Assembly (NCBI GenBank): GCA_027306715.1
Contig: DAHUZG010000036.1
Span: 1 to 9,446 of the forward strand
Length of the DNA stretch: 9,446 bases
From: Acidimicrobiaceae bacterium
GTDB taxonomy: Bacteria; Actinomycetota; Acidimicrobiia; Acidimicrobiales; Bog-793
Direction of reading: 5' to 3'
Of this stretch, positions 1 through 6,635 are shown piece after piece (position 1 is the first letter of the stretch; every line of letters begins with the position of its first letter). A model generated the notes under the pieces. That model saw only the letters and a list, made by a program, of their open reading frames with translations. It was not told the DNA's origin and did no database searches. The translations under genes were made by a program, and so were the position numbers.

Positions 1-1290
1 CGCGGCGGCTCGAACCGACCTGGAGGCGCGCCGCCGTCCGGCGGGCGCCCGCCTGAGGGCGGCGCAGTACGCAGCGGCACGCGCCAGGCGGCCGCCTCCG
101 GCACCGGCAACGGCGGGCAGCCATCCGACGGCACCGCTGCGAGCGTTGGCAAGGGAGCGAGCGCCGGCAAGGGCGCCGGCGCCGGCGGGGCCCCGATCGA
201 CAGCAGAGCCACCTCGACTCGCGGCGGTGCGCCCTCGGCGCCGCGCCGGCTCGGCCAGCAGCCGAACGCCCCCCGACGGGTCGGCCAGCAGCCCGCCCGC
301 CGGCCGCAGTCCGCCGGCGCCCAGCGGCGGAGCAAGCGCCGCCGGACCTCGTCCACCAAGCTCTACGGCTGGCTCGGCGTGCTGCTCGTGGTGGCGGTCA
401 TCGCCACCTTCGTCGCCGTGAAGGCCGGCTCGTCGAGCGCCCCGAGCACCTCGAACGGCGCCGGCCGCACGCCGGACCCGGCTCCGGCGAGCATCGTCAA
501 CCAGCTGACGAGCACGCCGCTCTCGCTGCAGAGCGCCCAGGGAACGGCCGGGCAGACGACGTCGCCGTACATCGCCGTGTCAGACCCGGTGGCGATCAGC
601 TCCTCGAGCAAGCCGCGGATCGCCTTCATCGGTGCTGAGTTCTGCCCCTACTGCGCCGTCGAGCGCTACCCGCTCATCCTCGCCCTGAGCCGGTTCGGCA
701 CCTTCCACCATCTCGGGGTGACCGTCTCGGGGACAACCGACGGCGACATCCCGACCTTCTCGTTCCTCGGCTCGAGCTACACGAGCAAGTACGTCACCTT
801 CACCCCCTACGAGGAGGAGGACCGGAACCGGAAGCTTCTCGAGACGCCGCCGGCCAACCTGGTCAAGCTCTGGCACGCCGAGGAGTACCAGGTGCTGAGC
901 GCTCAGGGCTCGGTGGCCGACGAGGCGTGGCCCTGGCTCGACCTCAACGGCAAGTACGTGCTGACGTCGTTCCCTGCCTCGCTCGACACCACCCTCGCCG
1001 ACCTCGAGGGCTCGAGCGGGCAGGGCGTCGGCCTCACCCGGAGCGACATCGTGAGCGGCATCCGGAACCCGACCTCGTCCACGGGCCAGACCATCAACGC
1101 CAGCGGCATCCTCGTCGAGGCCAACTTCGTCGACGCAGCCGTCTGCCAGCTCGACGGCGGCAAGCCGGCGAGCGTCTGCTCGATGCCGGGGATCAAGGCG
1201 GCCATGAAGGTGATCGCCACCGCCAAGCCGACGAAGGTGCCGACCTCGCTGCCGAAGAACGCGCCGGCGGCGCTCAACCAGGTCAACTGA
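1..1290 (+). CDS. DUF929-type exported thioredoxin-like protein, 5'-partial
   Basis: Frame 1 is open from the first base, so the gene starts upstream; 429 codons are visible. The first in-frame start-type codon (GTG at 379) lies inside the membrane segment and cannot be the true start. Codons 1-120 form a Gly/Ala/Pro/Arg/Gln-rich tail ending in a basic cluster (RRSKRRR). Codons 121-140 are one membrane helix, which places the rest outside the cytoplasm. The exported domain has GAEFCPYCAVERYPL (C215 and C218 of the visible part), a thioredoxin-type CxxC in the context I associate with DUF929 (Pfam family first described from Sulfolobus). A second cysteine pair, C382 and C393, lies near the C-terminus; these are the only four cysteines. 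Inferred role: thiol-disulfide exchange on exported proteins, with the downstream VKOR as oxidant. Codon choice in the tail is less G/C-biased at third positions than in the domain. The family call is from recognition, not a search. Confidence 0.85.
   Translation, partial: RGGSNRPGGAPPSGGRPPEGGAVRSGTRQAAASGTGNGGQPSDGTAASVGKGASAGKGAGAGGAPIDSRATSTRGGAPSAPRRLGQQPNAPRRVGQQPARRPQSAGAQRRSKRRRTSSTKLYGWLGVLLVVAVIATFVAVKAGSSSAPSTSNGAGRTPDPAPASIVNQLTSTPLSLQSAQGTAGQTTSPYIAVSDPVAISSSSKPRIAFIGAEFCPYCAVERYPLILALSRFGTFHHLGVTVSGTTDGDIPTFSFLGSSYTSKYVTFTPYEEEDRNRKLLETPPANLVKLWHAEEYQVLSAQGSVADEAWPWLDLNGKYVLTSFPASLDTTLADLEGSSGQGVGLTRSDIVSGIRNPTSSTGQTINASGILVEANFVDAAVCQLDGGKPASVCSMPGIKAAMKVIATAKPTKVPTSLPKNAPAALNQVN
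251..293 (+). repeat. Two direct copies of a 13-bp unit in the low-complexity tail
   Basis: TCGGCCAGCAGCC occurs at 251-263 and again at 281-293, exactly 30 bp apart and so in frame. It encodes LGQQP and VGQQP inside the disordered N-terminal tail of the DUF929-type protein. It looks like a small internal duplication in a low-complexity segment, with no evidence of a separate function. Confidence 0.5.
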
Positions 1291-2018
1291 TGCCGAAGCC
1301 GCCGACGGCTCAGCGCGGCCGCCCGGCCCGGGTCGCCCCGGCTCCGGCGCTGCCCGAGCACAAGCCGTGGCTGCGGCGCTTCATCCCTGCTCCGGCGGCC
1401 GTCTCGGCCGTGACGACAGCCGAGCGGGCGCCGGCCCGCAGACGGCAGGGGGCGGGAGGTCACGAGCGTGGCCCCCGCTCCGTCGTGGCCTCGAGCCCGG
1501 TCGAGACGGCGGGGGCCGAAGCGAGCTGGTCCGAGGACGATCCGGCGAGCCGGCTGCCGCTCGGGATGAGCCGCCGGGCGGCACTCTCGACGCTTCTGTG
1601 CGTGGCCGGGCTCGGGATGTCGATCTACCTGACGATCGTCCACTACGCCAACTACGTCGCCGCCTGCGTGGGCGGCGTCTCGATCATCAGCTGCCAGACG
1701 GTGCTTCACAGCGCCCAGTCGGTGATCTTCGGGATCCCGGTCCCGCTGCTCGGGCTCGCCTTCTTCGTGCCGATGCTGGCGCTCTGCTCGCCCTGGGGGT
1801 GGCGCTCGGCGAACCGCTACGTCGCCCCGGCGCGCCTGCTCGGCGCGATCACCGGCATCGGCATGGTCTGCTACCTCGTCTACACCGAGCTGTTCGTCAT
1901 CGGGAAGATCTGCCTCGACTGCACGGTGGTGCACATCGTCACTCTGCTGCTGTTCGTCGTCGTGGTGACCGGCTGGGACGAGGCGACGGCGCCGGCTCGC
2001 CTCGCCGCCGAGGCCTAG
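1290..2018 (+). CDS. Vitamin K epoxide reductase (VKOR) family membrane protein
   Basis: This 242-residue protein starts at an ATG that shares its A with the preceding gene's stop (TGATG). No good Shine-Dalgarno is present, so translation is probably coupled. Residues 1-92 are a Pro/Ala/Arg-rich tail without membrane segments. The VKOR core follows with four hydrophobic helices (about 96-118, 142-165, 175-198, 212-230). The loop after helix 1 holds C126 and C135, followed by QTVLHS, the typical VKOR shuttle pair and serine region. The active site C208-L-D-C211 sits at the end of helix 3 in KICLDCTVVHI. In the family, bacterial VKOR moves electrons from a DsbA/Trx-like partner through the loop cysteines to CxxC and then to quinone, doing the job of DsbB. 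The upstream thioredoxin-like gene is the obvious candidate partner, although the pairing itself is inference. The core has the usual length; the long N-terminal tail is extra. Confidence 0.9.
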   Translation: MPKPPTAQRGRPARVAPAPALPEHKPWLRRFIPAPAAVSAVTTAERAPARRRQGAGGHERGPRSVVASSPVETAGAEASWSEDDPASRLPLGMSRRAALSTLLCVAGLGMSIYLTIVHYANYVAACVGGVSIISCQTVLHSAQSVIFGIPVPLLGLAFFVPMLALCSPWGWRSANRYVAPARLLGAITGIGMVCYLVYTELFVIGKICLDCTVVHIVTLLLFVVVVTGWDEATAPARLAAEA

Positions 2019-2056
2019 CCCCCGGCCTGGCGCGCCGACCCCTCCGGCAACCTCTC

Positions 2057-2079
2057 CCCGCCTTTTCCCGTCGGGCGGG
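2057..2079. terminator. Possible bidirectional hairpin between convergent genes
   Basis: In the 63-bp gap between the convergent VKOR and ATPase genes, CCCGCC (2057-2062) can pair with GGCGGG (2074-2079) around an 11-nt loop containing TTTT. A symmetric stem between convergent genes would suit both directions. There is no T-tract after the stem, so it is not a classical intrinsic terminator and the call is tentative. Confidence 0.3.
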
Positions 2080-2081
2080 CG

Positions 2082-5000
2082 TCAGGCGGTGAGCGGCTCG
2101 ACTGTTTCCTCGGGCGCCTCCTCGGGCGACCCCCTCGTCGCCGGGCGGGCCGGCGGGTAGTGCACGGCGGGCTCGGCGCCGGTGAGGTCCTTCGCCGGAG
2201 CCGGGCCGGCGTCGAGCTCGACCACCCGGGCGCCGCCTGCGGCTGAGCAGAGCAGCTCGGCGACGTGCGGATGGCAGGTGAAGGCGAGCACCTGATGGCT
2301 CGCCGCGGTCTCGACGATCGCCCCGGCCATCGACCGCGCCCGCGCCGGGTCGAAGTTGACGAGCACGTCGTCGAGGACGAGCGGGAGCGCCGTCGCCTGC
2401 TCGGCGAAGGTCGAGGCGTAGGCGAGCCGCAGGCAGAGGTAGAGCTGCTCGGCCGTGCCCCGGCTGAGCGAGCCGCAGTCGACCCGCTCGCCGGTGGGCG
2501 TGACGGCGTCGATGGCGTGGCTGCGGCCGGACTCGTCCTCGCGGGCGAGGAGCACCGGATAGCGCCCGCCGGTCACGCCGGCGAAGAGCGCCCCGGCGCG
2601 GGCGACGACGAGCGGCTGGCGCTCGCGCTCGTAGCGGGCGAGGGTCTTGTCGAGGAGGCCCTCGGCGAGACCGAGCACGAGCCAGTCCTCGAGTGCAGCG
2701 TCGAGGGCGGTGCTGGTCGTGTCACGGGCGAGCTCGAGCCCGGCAACCGTGCCGGCGGCCTCGAGATCGGCGTTGGCGCGCTCGGCGTCGCGGTGGGCGG
2801 CGACGGCACGCTCGTGGCGCGCCGTCGCCTCCTCGAGCTCGGCGGCGATCCCGGCGCGCTGCTGGGTCCAGACGATCACGTCCCCACCCTCGAGAGCGGC
2901 GCGCAGCCGCCGGCCGGACTCCCCGCCTCCGAGCTGGGAGGCGAGCTGCTCCTCGCACTCCTCGCAGGCACGGGCGAGCTGGGCTGCTGCGCCGGCGCGG
3001 CCGGCGAGCTCCTGCAGCTCGGCCTCGAGCGAGGCGATCGCCACCACCGGGTCCTCGGAGAGCTCGACACTGCCCGCCGGGACGGCCGCGTCGAGCGCCG
3101 CGAGGCGCCGCTCGAACTCGGTGGTCTCTGAGACGAGCCGCGCCAGGGGGGCACCGACCCGCCGGGCGGCGGCGTCGAGCTTGGCGAGCCCGGCGAGCCC
3201 GCCAAGGACTCGCGCCAGGCCCTCGGCGCCGAGCGTGGCGACGACCCCGACGCGCTCGCAGAGCTCGACGACCCACCGGTCGATGCCGAGAAGCTCCTCC
3301 TCGCAGGCGCCGACACGGACACAGGCGCTGTCCCGGGCTCGTGCCGCCCGCTCGGCAGCGGCGGCGAGGACGTCGCAGCGGACCCGCCGCGAGCGCTCGT
3401 TGGCGAGCCGGGCGGCGCAGGCGGCGACGACGGCGAGCGTCGGCTCCGACGCCAGCTCGAGGCGCCTGGCGAGGCGCCGGACGGCCTCCTCGAGCCGCTC
3501 GAGCCCACCGCCGCCGTCCCCCGGGCTGGCGGAGCTGGCGGGGCTGGCGGAGCTGGCGGGGCTGGCGGAGCTGGCGGGGCTGGCGGGGCTGGCGGGGCTG
3601 GCGGGGCTGGCGGAGCTGGCGCTGGCGGCGGGGCGGCGCGCCGGTGAGCGCGGGCCGGCGCGGAGGGCGAGCGCCCCTGCTGTCAGAGCGACGGCGGCGA
3701 GGAGGGCGACGGCGGCCACCGGGTCCTCGTGACGCCAGGCGGCGACGCCGGCGACGAGCACGAAGACCGCAGCGAGCCCGGCGAGGGCGGCGGAGACGGG
3801 CCGGGCCCGGGTGCCGTTGCCGGCAGCGAGGCGTGCGAGCTCCAGCGCCTGCCCGGCGGTCGTCCTCTCGGAGCGGAGGCGGTCGCGCTCGGCGAGCTCG
3901 GCGCGCAGGTGGTCGACCGTGACCTCGAGCTCGTCGAGCACCGCCAGCGGCCGCGGCGGCGCCGGCGTGCCGGGCGCGTCCGAGCCGGCATCACGCTCGG
4001 CAAGAGCGGCGCGGTGCTCGTCCTCGGCGCGCCCGAGCTCGCGCCGGGCGGCGACGAGCGACGCCTGCGCCTCCCGCCGGCGACCGGCGAGCTCCTCGAC
4101 CTCGGCGACGAGGCCAGCATCGGGCTCGCCGGGCGGCGGGCCGCTCGTCGAGAACCCCGGAGCGAGCTCGGCGAGGAGCTCGCCGCGCTCGCGCTCGATG
4201 CCGGCGAGCTGGCTCGAGAGCTCGCCTCGGCGGCGCAGGCGCTCGATGTGCCCGGCACGCTCGGCGGCGAGCTCGAGCACGAGCTGGCGGTGGGAGAGGA
4301 GCGTCTCGCCGCGCTCGCCGAGTGGCCCGATCGCGGCGAGCTCCTCGCCGGCGGCGACGAGCCGGCAGCGCACCGGCCACGCCGCGGCGAGGCGGTCGAG
4401 CTCGAGGAGGCGGTCCCGCAACAGCTCGGCGTCGCGGCGGGCCGCCGAGACTGCGCCGGCAAGGCGCTCCTGCTCGGCGCGGCTCGCGGGATGGGCGAGC
4501 GACGCCCGCCGCGCCTCGCGAAGCGCCTCGTCGAGCCCGGCGAGCTCGGCCTGCAGCCGGTTGCAGACGGCGTCGGCACGCCGCTGGCGGGCGAGCACCT
4601 CGCGCCGCTGGCGGAGCGACTTGGCGGCCCGCTGTGCCGAGCGGCCGGCGCCGAGCACGCCGGCGGAGAAGACGGCGTCGCGCACCTCGTCGCTGTCGAG
4701 GGTGGCGAGGGAGGAGAGCTCGTCGAGCCCGAAGGCGAAGACCGAGCGGAACAGGCCGGCGTCGGCGCCGCCGAGCAGGTGTCGCAGCGCCTCCTCCCCT
4801 CCGGCGGCGCCGTGCGGCCCGTCGAGCAGCACGTCGCGTGCCCCGACGTGGCGGCTGAGCGACCACGCCCGGCCGGAGTCGTCGAGCAGCTCGAGGCGCC
4901 CGCCGTGGCGACCGCCTCGCAGCGGCTCGCGGTAGGGGAGCCGGCTGCGCCGGTCGGGGAAGCCGAACAGCACGCCGCGGACGAAGTCGAGAAGGGTCGA

Positions 5001-5111
5001 CTTGCCGGCCTCGTTGGCCCCGACGACAACGGTCAGGCCTTCGGGCAGGTCGCTCACGCGCAGGTCGGCGAGCACCCCGTAGCCGTCGACGTGCCAGCCG
5101 GTGATCCGCAA
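2082..5111 (-). CDS. YhaN/Rad50/SbcC-like coiled-coil AAA ATPase with central membrane hairpin
   Basis: This 1009-residue protein starts at TTG (5111-5109), chosen for the AGGAGG nine bases upstream and because MRITGWHVDGYG is a typical SMC/Rad50-type beginning. Walker A is G31-ANEAGK-S-T39. Long Ala/Glu/Arg/Leu-rich coiled-coil arms cover about 170-430 and 540-800. Between them lie two hydrophobic helices (about 441-458 and 464-483) joined by a short charged turn, then an Ala-Ser-Pro/Ser repeat (498-530). The C-terminal half-site has the signature LSRGTAEQ (from L882), Walker B PLVLDD (D914, D915) and a CHPH histidine switch. The size and membrane hairpin fit the YhaN-type group (COG4717) better than classical SbcC or Rad50. 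The nuclease gene lies 33 bp upstream, the usual arrangement for an ATP-gated nuclease complex. Inferred role: ATP-dependent control of DNA end or hairpin processing, perhaps at the membrane. The only CxxC on the arms (C716, C719) is far from the apex and is unlikely to be a zinc hook. Confidence 0.92.
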   Translation of the reverse strand: MRITGWHVDGYGVLADLRVSDLPEGLTVVVGANEAGKSTLLDFVRGVLFGFPDRRSRLPYREPLRGGRHGGRLELLDDSGRAWSLSRHVGARDVLLDGPHGAAGGEEALRHLLGGADAGLFRSVFAFGLDELSSLATLDSDEVRDAVFSAGVLGAGRSAQRAAKSLRQRREVLARQRRADAVCNRLQAELAGLDEALREARRASLAHPASRAEQERLAGAVSAARRDAELLRDRLLELDRLAAAWPVRCRLVAAGEELAAIGPLGERGETLLSHRQLVLELAAERAGHIERLRRRGELSSQLAGIERERGELLAELAPGFSTSGPPPGEPDAGLVAEVEELAGRRREAQASLVAARRELGRAEDEHRAALAERDAGSDAPGTPAPPRPLAVLDELEVTVDHLRAELAERDRLRSERTTAGQALELARLAAGNGTRARPVSAALAGLAAVFVLVAGVAAWRHEDPVAAVALLAAVALTAGALALRAGPRSPARRPAASASSASPASPASPASPASSASPASSASPASSASPGDGGGGLERLEEAVRRLARRLELASEPTLAVVAACAARLANERSRRVRCDVLAAAAERAARARDSACVRVGACEEELLGIDRWVVELCERVGVVATLGAEGLARVLGGLAGLAKLDAAARRVGAPLARLVSETTEFERRLAALDAAVPAGSVELSEDPVVAIASLEAELQELAGRAGAAAQLARACEECEEQLASQLGGGESGRRLRAALEGGDVIVWTQQRAGIAAELEEATARHERAVAAHRDAERANADLEAAGTVAGLELARDTTSTALDAALEDWLVLGLAEGLLDKTLARYERERQPLVVARAGALFAGVTGGRYPVLLAREDESGRSHAIDAVTPTGERVDCGSLSRGTAEQLYLCLRLAYASTFAEQATALPLVLDDVLVNFDPARARSMAGAIVETAASHQVLAFTCHPHVAELLCSAAGGARVVELDAGPAPAKDLTGAEPAVHYPPARPATRGSPEEAPEETVEPLTA
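3523..3621 (-). repeat. In-frame 9-bp minisatellite, 11 units, encoding (Ala-Ser-Pro/Ser)11
   Basis: On the plus strand eleven consecutive units read GGGCTGGCG or GAGCTGGCG and differ only at the second base. From 3523 the order is G,A,G,A,G,A,G,G,G,G,A. On the coding (minus) strand this gives Ala-Ser-Pro or Ala-Ser-Ser, residues 498-530 of the ATPase, just after its second membrane helix. A 9-bp unit keeps the frame, so copy-number change by slippage would only change linker length. Alternating and homogeneous stretches suggest duplication of both single and paired units. Confidence 0.95.
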
Positions 5112-5120
5112 CGCGATCTC

Positions 5121-5126
5121 CCTCCT
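5121..5126 (-). promoter_or_regulatory. Strong ribosome binding site deciding the TTG start of the ATPase
   Basis: On the minus strand AGGAGG lies nine bases before TTG at 5111-5109, within the 33-bp gap after the nuclease stop codon. No ATG or GTG lies at a comparable distance in frame, so this site supports TTG as initiator. It would give the ATPase its own ribosome entry within the shared transcript. Confidence 0.75.
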
Positions 5127-5144
5127 CGTCCCGCCGTCGCCCGC

Positions 5145-6491
5145 TCAGCGCCCGGGCACGGCGCCGAGCGCCAGCTCGTCGAGCGCTCTCATCGCGGCCC
5201 GCCCGAGCAGCTCGGCCAGTGCCCCCGGCTCCCCGGCGAGCGCGGCTGCCCGCTGGGCGAGCGTCCTCGGCAGGGCGCTGACGACGCTCCCGGCGAGGGC
5301 GGCGCCGGCCGTGGTGTCGGCGCAGAGCCGGTCGGCGAGCACGAGCAGCTCGCCGGCGAAGTCGCCGCGCCGGCGCAGCTCGTCGAGGTCGAGCGGCACG
5401 GTGCTGGCGTCGCGCAGCGAGTCCCACCAGCGCAACGGCCGCCCGCCGCCCTCGGCGCGGAGATGGGCGAGCAGGTCGGCGAGCACTCCCGGGCGTGCCA
5501 GCTCGTGGTGCAGCGGCGCCGCTCCGCCGCGCTCGGCGCGCAGCACGAGGTGCCGCCCTGCCGCCTCCTCGGCGTGCTGCTCGACGAGGGCGAGCAGTCG
5601 GTCGGCGAGCTCGCCGACGTCCTCGCAGCCCTCGATCGAGCAGCGCAGCTCGACGACGCGGACGGCGACGCAGGCGACGAACTCGAGCCGCTCGACCTCG
5701 CCGCCGGCGACCTCGACGACGTAGGCGCCCTTGGCTCCCTGCTCGCCCGGCCTCCAGCTGTGGGCCTGGGTGTTGCCGGGGTAGACGACCCAGGGGTCGC
5801 CCGGCCCGCTCCCCTCGGCGAGCACGGCGCGGGTGTGCACGTGGCCGAGCGCGAGGTAGTCGAGCCCCGTCGCCCGGAGGTCGTCGAGGGTGCACGGGCT
5901 GTAGTCGGCATGCTCGCCGCCAGAGCCGGCGACGTTGCAGTGAAGGACCCCGACGTGCAACGGTCGAGGCCCGGCCGCCGTCGGCCCGGCGGCCGATCCC
6001 GGCGAGCCCCCGGGGCGGCGCAGGCGAAGGGCCAGGTTCTCGCTCGTCGAGCGGGTGGCGTAGGAGACGCCCTGGACGGTGGCGATCACCTCGCCCCCCC
6101 GCTCGACGGTGACGACCTCAAGAGCACCTGTGCCGAACACCTTCACCTGCTCGGGCCACGCGCCGATCGCCGACCAGCCGCTCTCGAGCGGGTCGTGGTT
6201 GCCGTGGACGACGAAGCTCGCCACGCCGCCGGCGCTGAGACGGGCGAGGCCGGGGCGGAAGGTCAGCTGGGCGCGCAGCCCCCGCTCCGGGCCGTCGTAG
6301 ACGTCGCCCGCGACGACGTCGAAGGCGGCGCGGCGCGCCAGGGCGAGCTCGACGACGGCGTCGAAGGCGGTGATCGAGGCGTCCCGCAGCACCTCGGCGA
6401 CCTCCGGCGCGATCGCCTGCAGGCCGCGGAACGGCGTGTCGAGGTGCAGGTCGGCGCAGTGGACGAAGCAGAAGCGATCGGATCCGGGCAC
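5145..6491 (-). CDS. YhaO/SbcD-like metallophosphoesterase DNA nuclease
   Basis: This 448-residue protein starts at GTG (6491-6489), eleven codons before the first metal-binding motif, as usual for the family. All calcineurin-like phosphoesterase motifs are visible: D14-L-H16 (HCADLHLD), G62-D63-VY-D66, G97-N-H-D100, H184 in VGVLHCN, and G216-H-V-H219 followed by YPGN. These residues bind two metal ions (typically Mn2+) and cut DNA in SbcD/Mre11 relatives. Residues from about 270 onward form the C-terminal capping and partner-binding part, which is less conserved. The length is close to YhaO-type proteins. It is first in the minus-strand operon and is followed after 33 bp by the Rad50/YhaN-like ATPase, so the two very probably form one nuclease-ATPase complex for DNA end processing or recombination repair. 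It has no Shine-Dalgarno; a -10-like element just upstream suggests a leaderless message. YhaO-type rather than SbcD is inferred from the partner. Confidence 0.93.
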   Translation of the reverse strand: MPGSDRFCFVHCADLHLDTPFRGLQAIAPEVAEVLRDASITAFDAVVELALARRAAFDVVAGDVYDGPERGLRAQLTFRPGLARLSAGGVASFVVHGNHDPLESGWSAIGAWPEQVKVFGTGALEVVTVERGGEVIATVQGVSYATRSTSENLALRLRRPGGSPGSAAGPTAAGPRPLHVGVLHCNVAGSGGEHADYSPCTLDDLRATGLDYLALGHVHTRAVLAEGSGPGDPWVVYPGNTQAHSWRPGEQGAKGAYVVEVAGGEVERLEFVACVAVRVVELRCSIEGCEDVGELADRLLALVEQHAEEAAGRHLVLRAERGGAAPLHHELARPGVLADLLAHLRAEGGGRPLRWWDSLRDASTVPLDLDELRRRGDFAGELLVLADRLCADTTAGAALAGSVVSALPRTLAQRAAALAGEPGALAELLGRAAMRALDELALGAVPGR

Positions 6492-6498
6492 CGCGGGG

Positions 6499-6504
6499 AG
6501 GTTA
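6499..6504 (-). promoter_or_regulatory. Putative -10 element for a leaderless nuclease transcript
   Basis: On the minus strand TAACCT, which fits the actinobacterial TANNNT -10 pattern, is followed by seven bases and then the GTG start of the nuclease. Transcription would begin at or next to the G of GTG, giving a leaderless mRNA, which fits the lack of a Shine-Dalgarno. No convincing -35 box is seen. Confidence 0.4.
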
Positions 6505-6579
6505 CCGAGGGGGTGTGACAGCGAGGTGGATCCCCTCCGAGCTGCCCGGTTGCGGCCTGCGAGGCCGGCGTCCGGGGAC

Positions 6580-6585
6580 TAACTT
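6580..6585 (+). promoter_or_regulatory. Putative -10 element for the glycosyltransferase gene
   Basis: TAACTT fits TANNNT and lies 59 bases before the ATG, predicting a leader of about 50 nt. The best -35-like match, TTGCGG at 6550-6555, is 24 bp away, which is too far for a standard promoter. Support therefore rests on the -10 alone. Confidence 0.3.
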
Positions 6586-6594
6586 GCGGTGACC

Positions 6595-6614
6595 CCCGCC
6601 GGCGGGAGCCCGCC
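6595..6614 (+). promoter_or_regulatory. Alternating CCCGCC/GGCGGG/CCCGCC elements in the glycosyltransferase leader
   Basis: CCCGCC (6595-6600), GGCGGG (6601-6606) and CCCGCC (6609-6614) follow one another. The first two form a perfect 12-bp palindrome. The central GGCGG can pair with the downstream CCGCC around a 4-nt loop. If transcribed, the block would give a stable small hairpin about 15 nt before the ribosome site. A role in control is speculation, because such words are frequent at this G+C content. Confidence 0.35.
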
Positions 6615-6629
6615 AGGCTGGCCGGGTCC

Positions 6630-6635
6630 GGAGGA
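6630..6635 (+). promoter_or_regulatory. Ribosome binding site for the glycosyltransferase
   Basis: GGAGGA lies nine bases before the ATG at 6645. This is good Shine-Dalgarno spacing and supports that start over the downstream in-frame methionine at residue 55. Confidence 0.7.

Noticed and set aside
927..1289. Upstream extension of the VKOR frame into the DUF929 gene
   Set aside because: The extension overlaps the thioredoxin-like domain in another frame and reads as Arg/Pro-rich noise. The ATG at 1290 in the TGATG overlap is the natural start.
379..1290. GTG at 379 as the start of the DUF929-type gene
   Set aside because: It falls in the middle of the single membrane helix. The same frame is open to base 1 and includes the basic cluster before the helix, so the gene begins upstream of the window.
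2955..2966. CEEC (C716, C719) in the ATPase as a Rad50 zinc hook
   Set aside because: It lies well into the descending coiled-coil arm, not at the apex, which is occupied by the membrane hairpin and repeat. No second CxxC context (Pro/Val/Gly turn) is present.
3523..3621. Tandem array considered as a CRISPR or intergenic regulatory repeat
   Set aside because: The units are 9 bp without spacers and lie in frame inside a coding sequence, so it is a coding minisatellite.
3729..6518. 929-codon open frame on the plus strand, antisense to the nuclease and ATPase
   Set aside because: It runs opposite two genes with complete catalytic motifs. Its product is a low-complexity Gly/Ala/Glu/Arg sequence with no domain. 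Long antisense frames arise by codon bias at this G+C.
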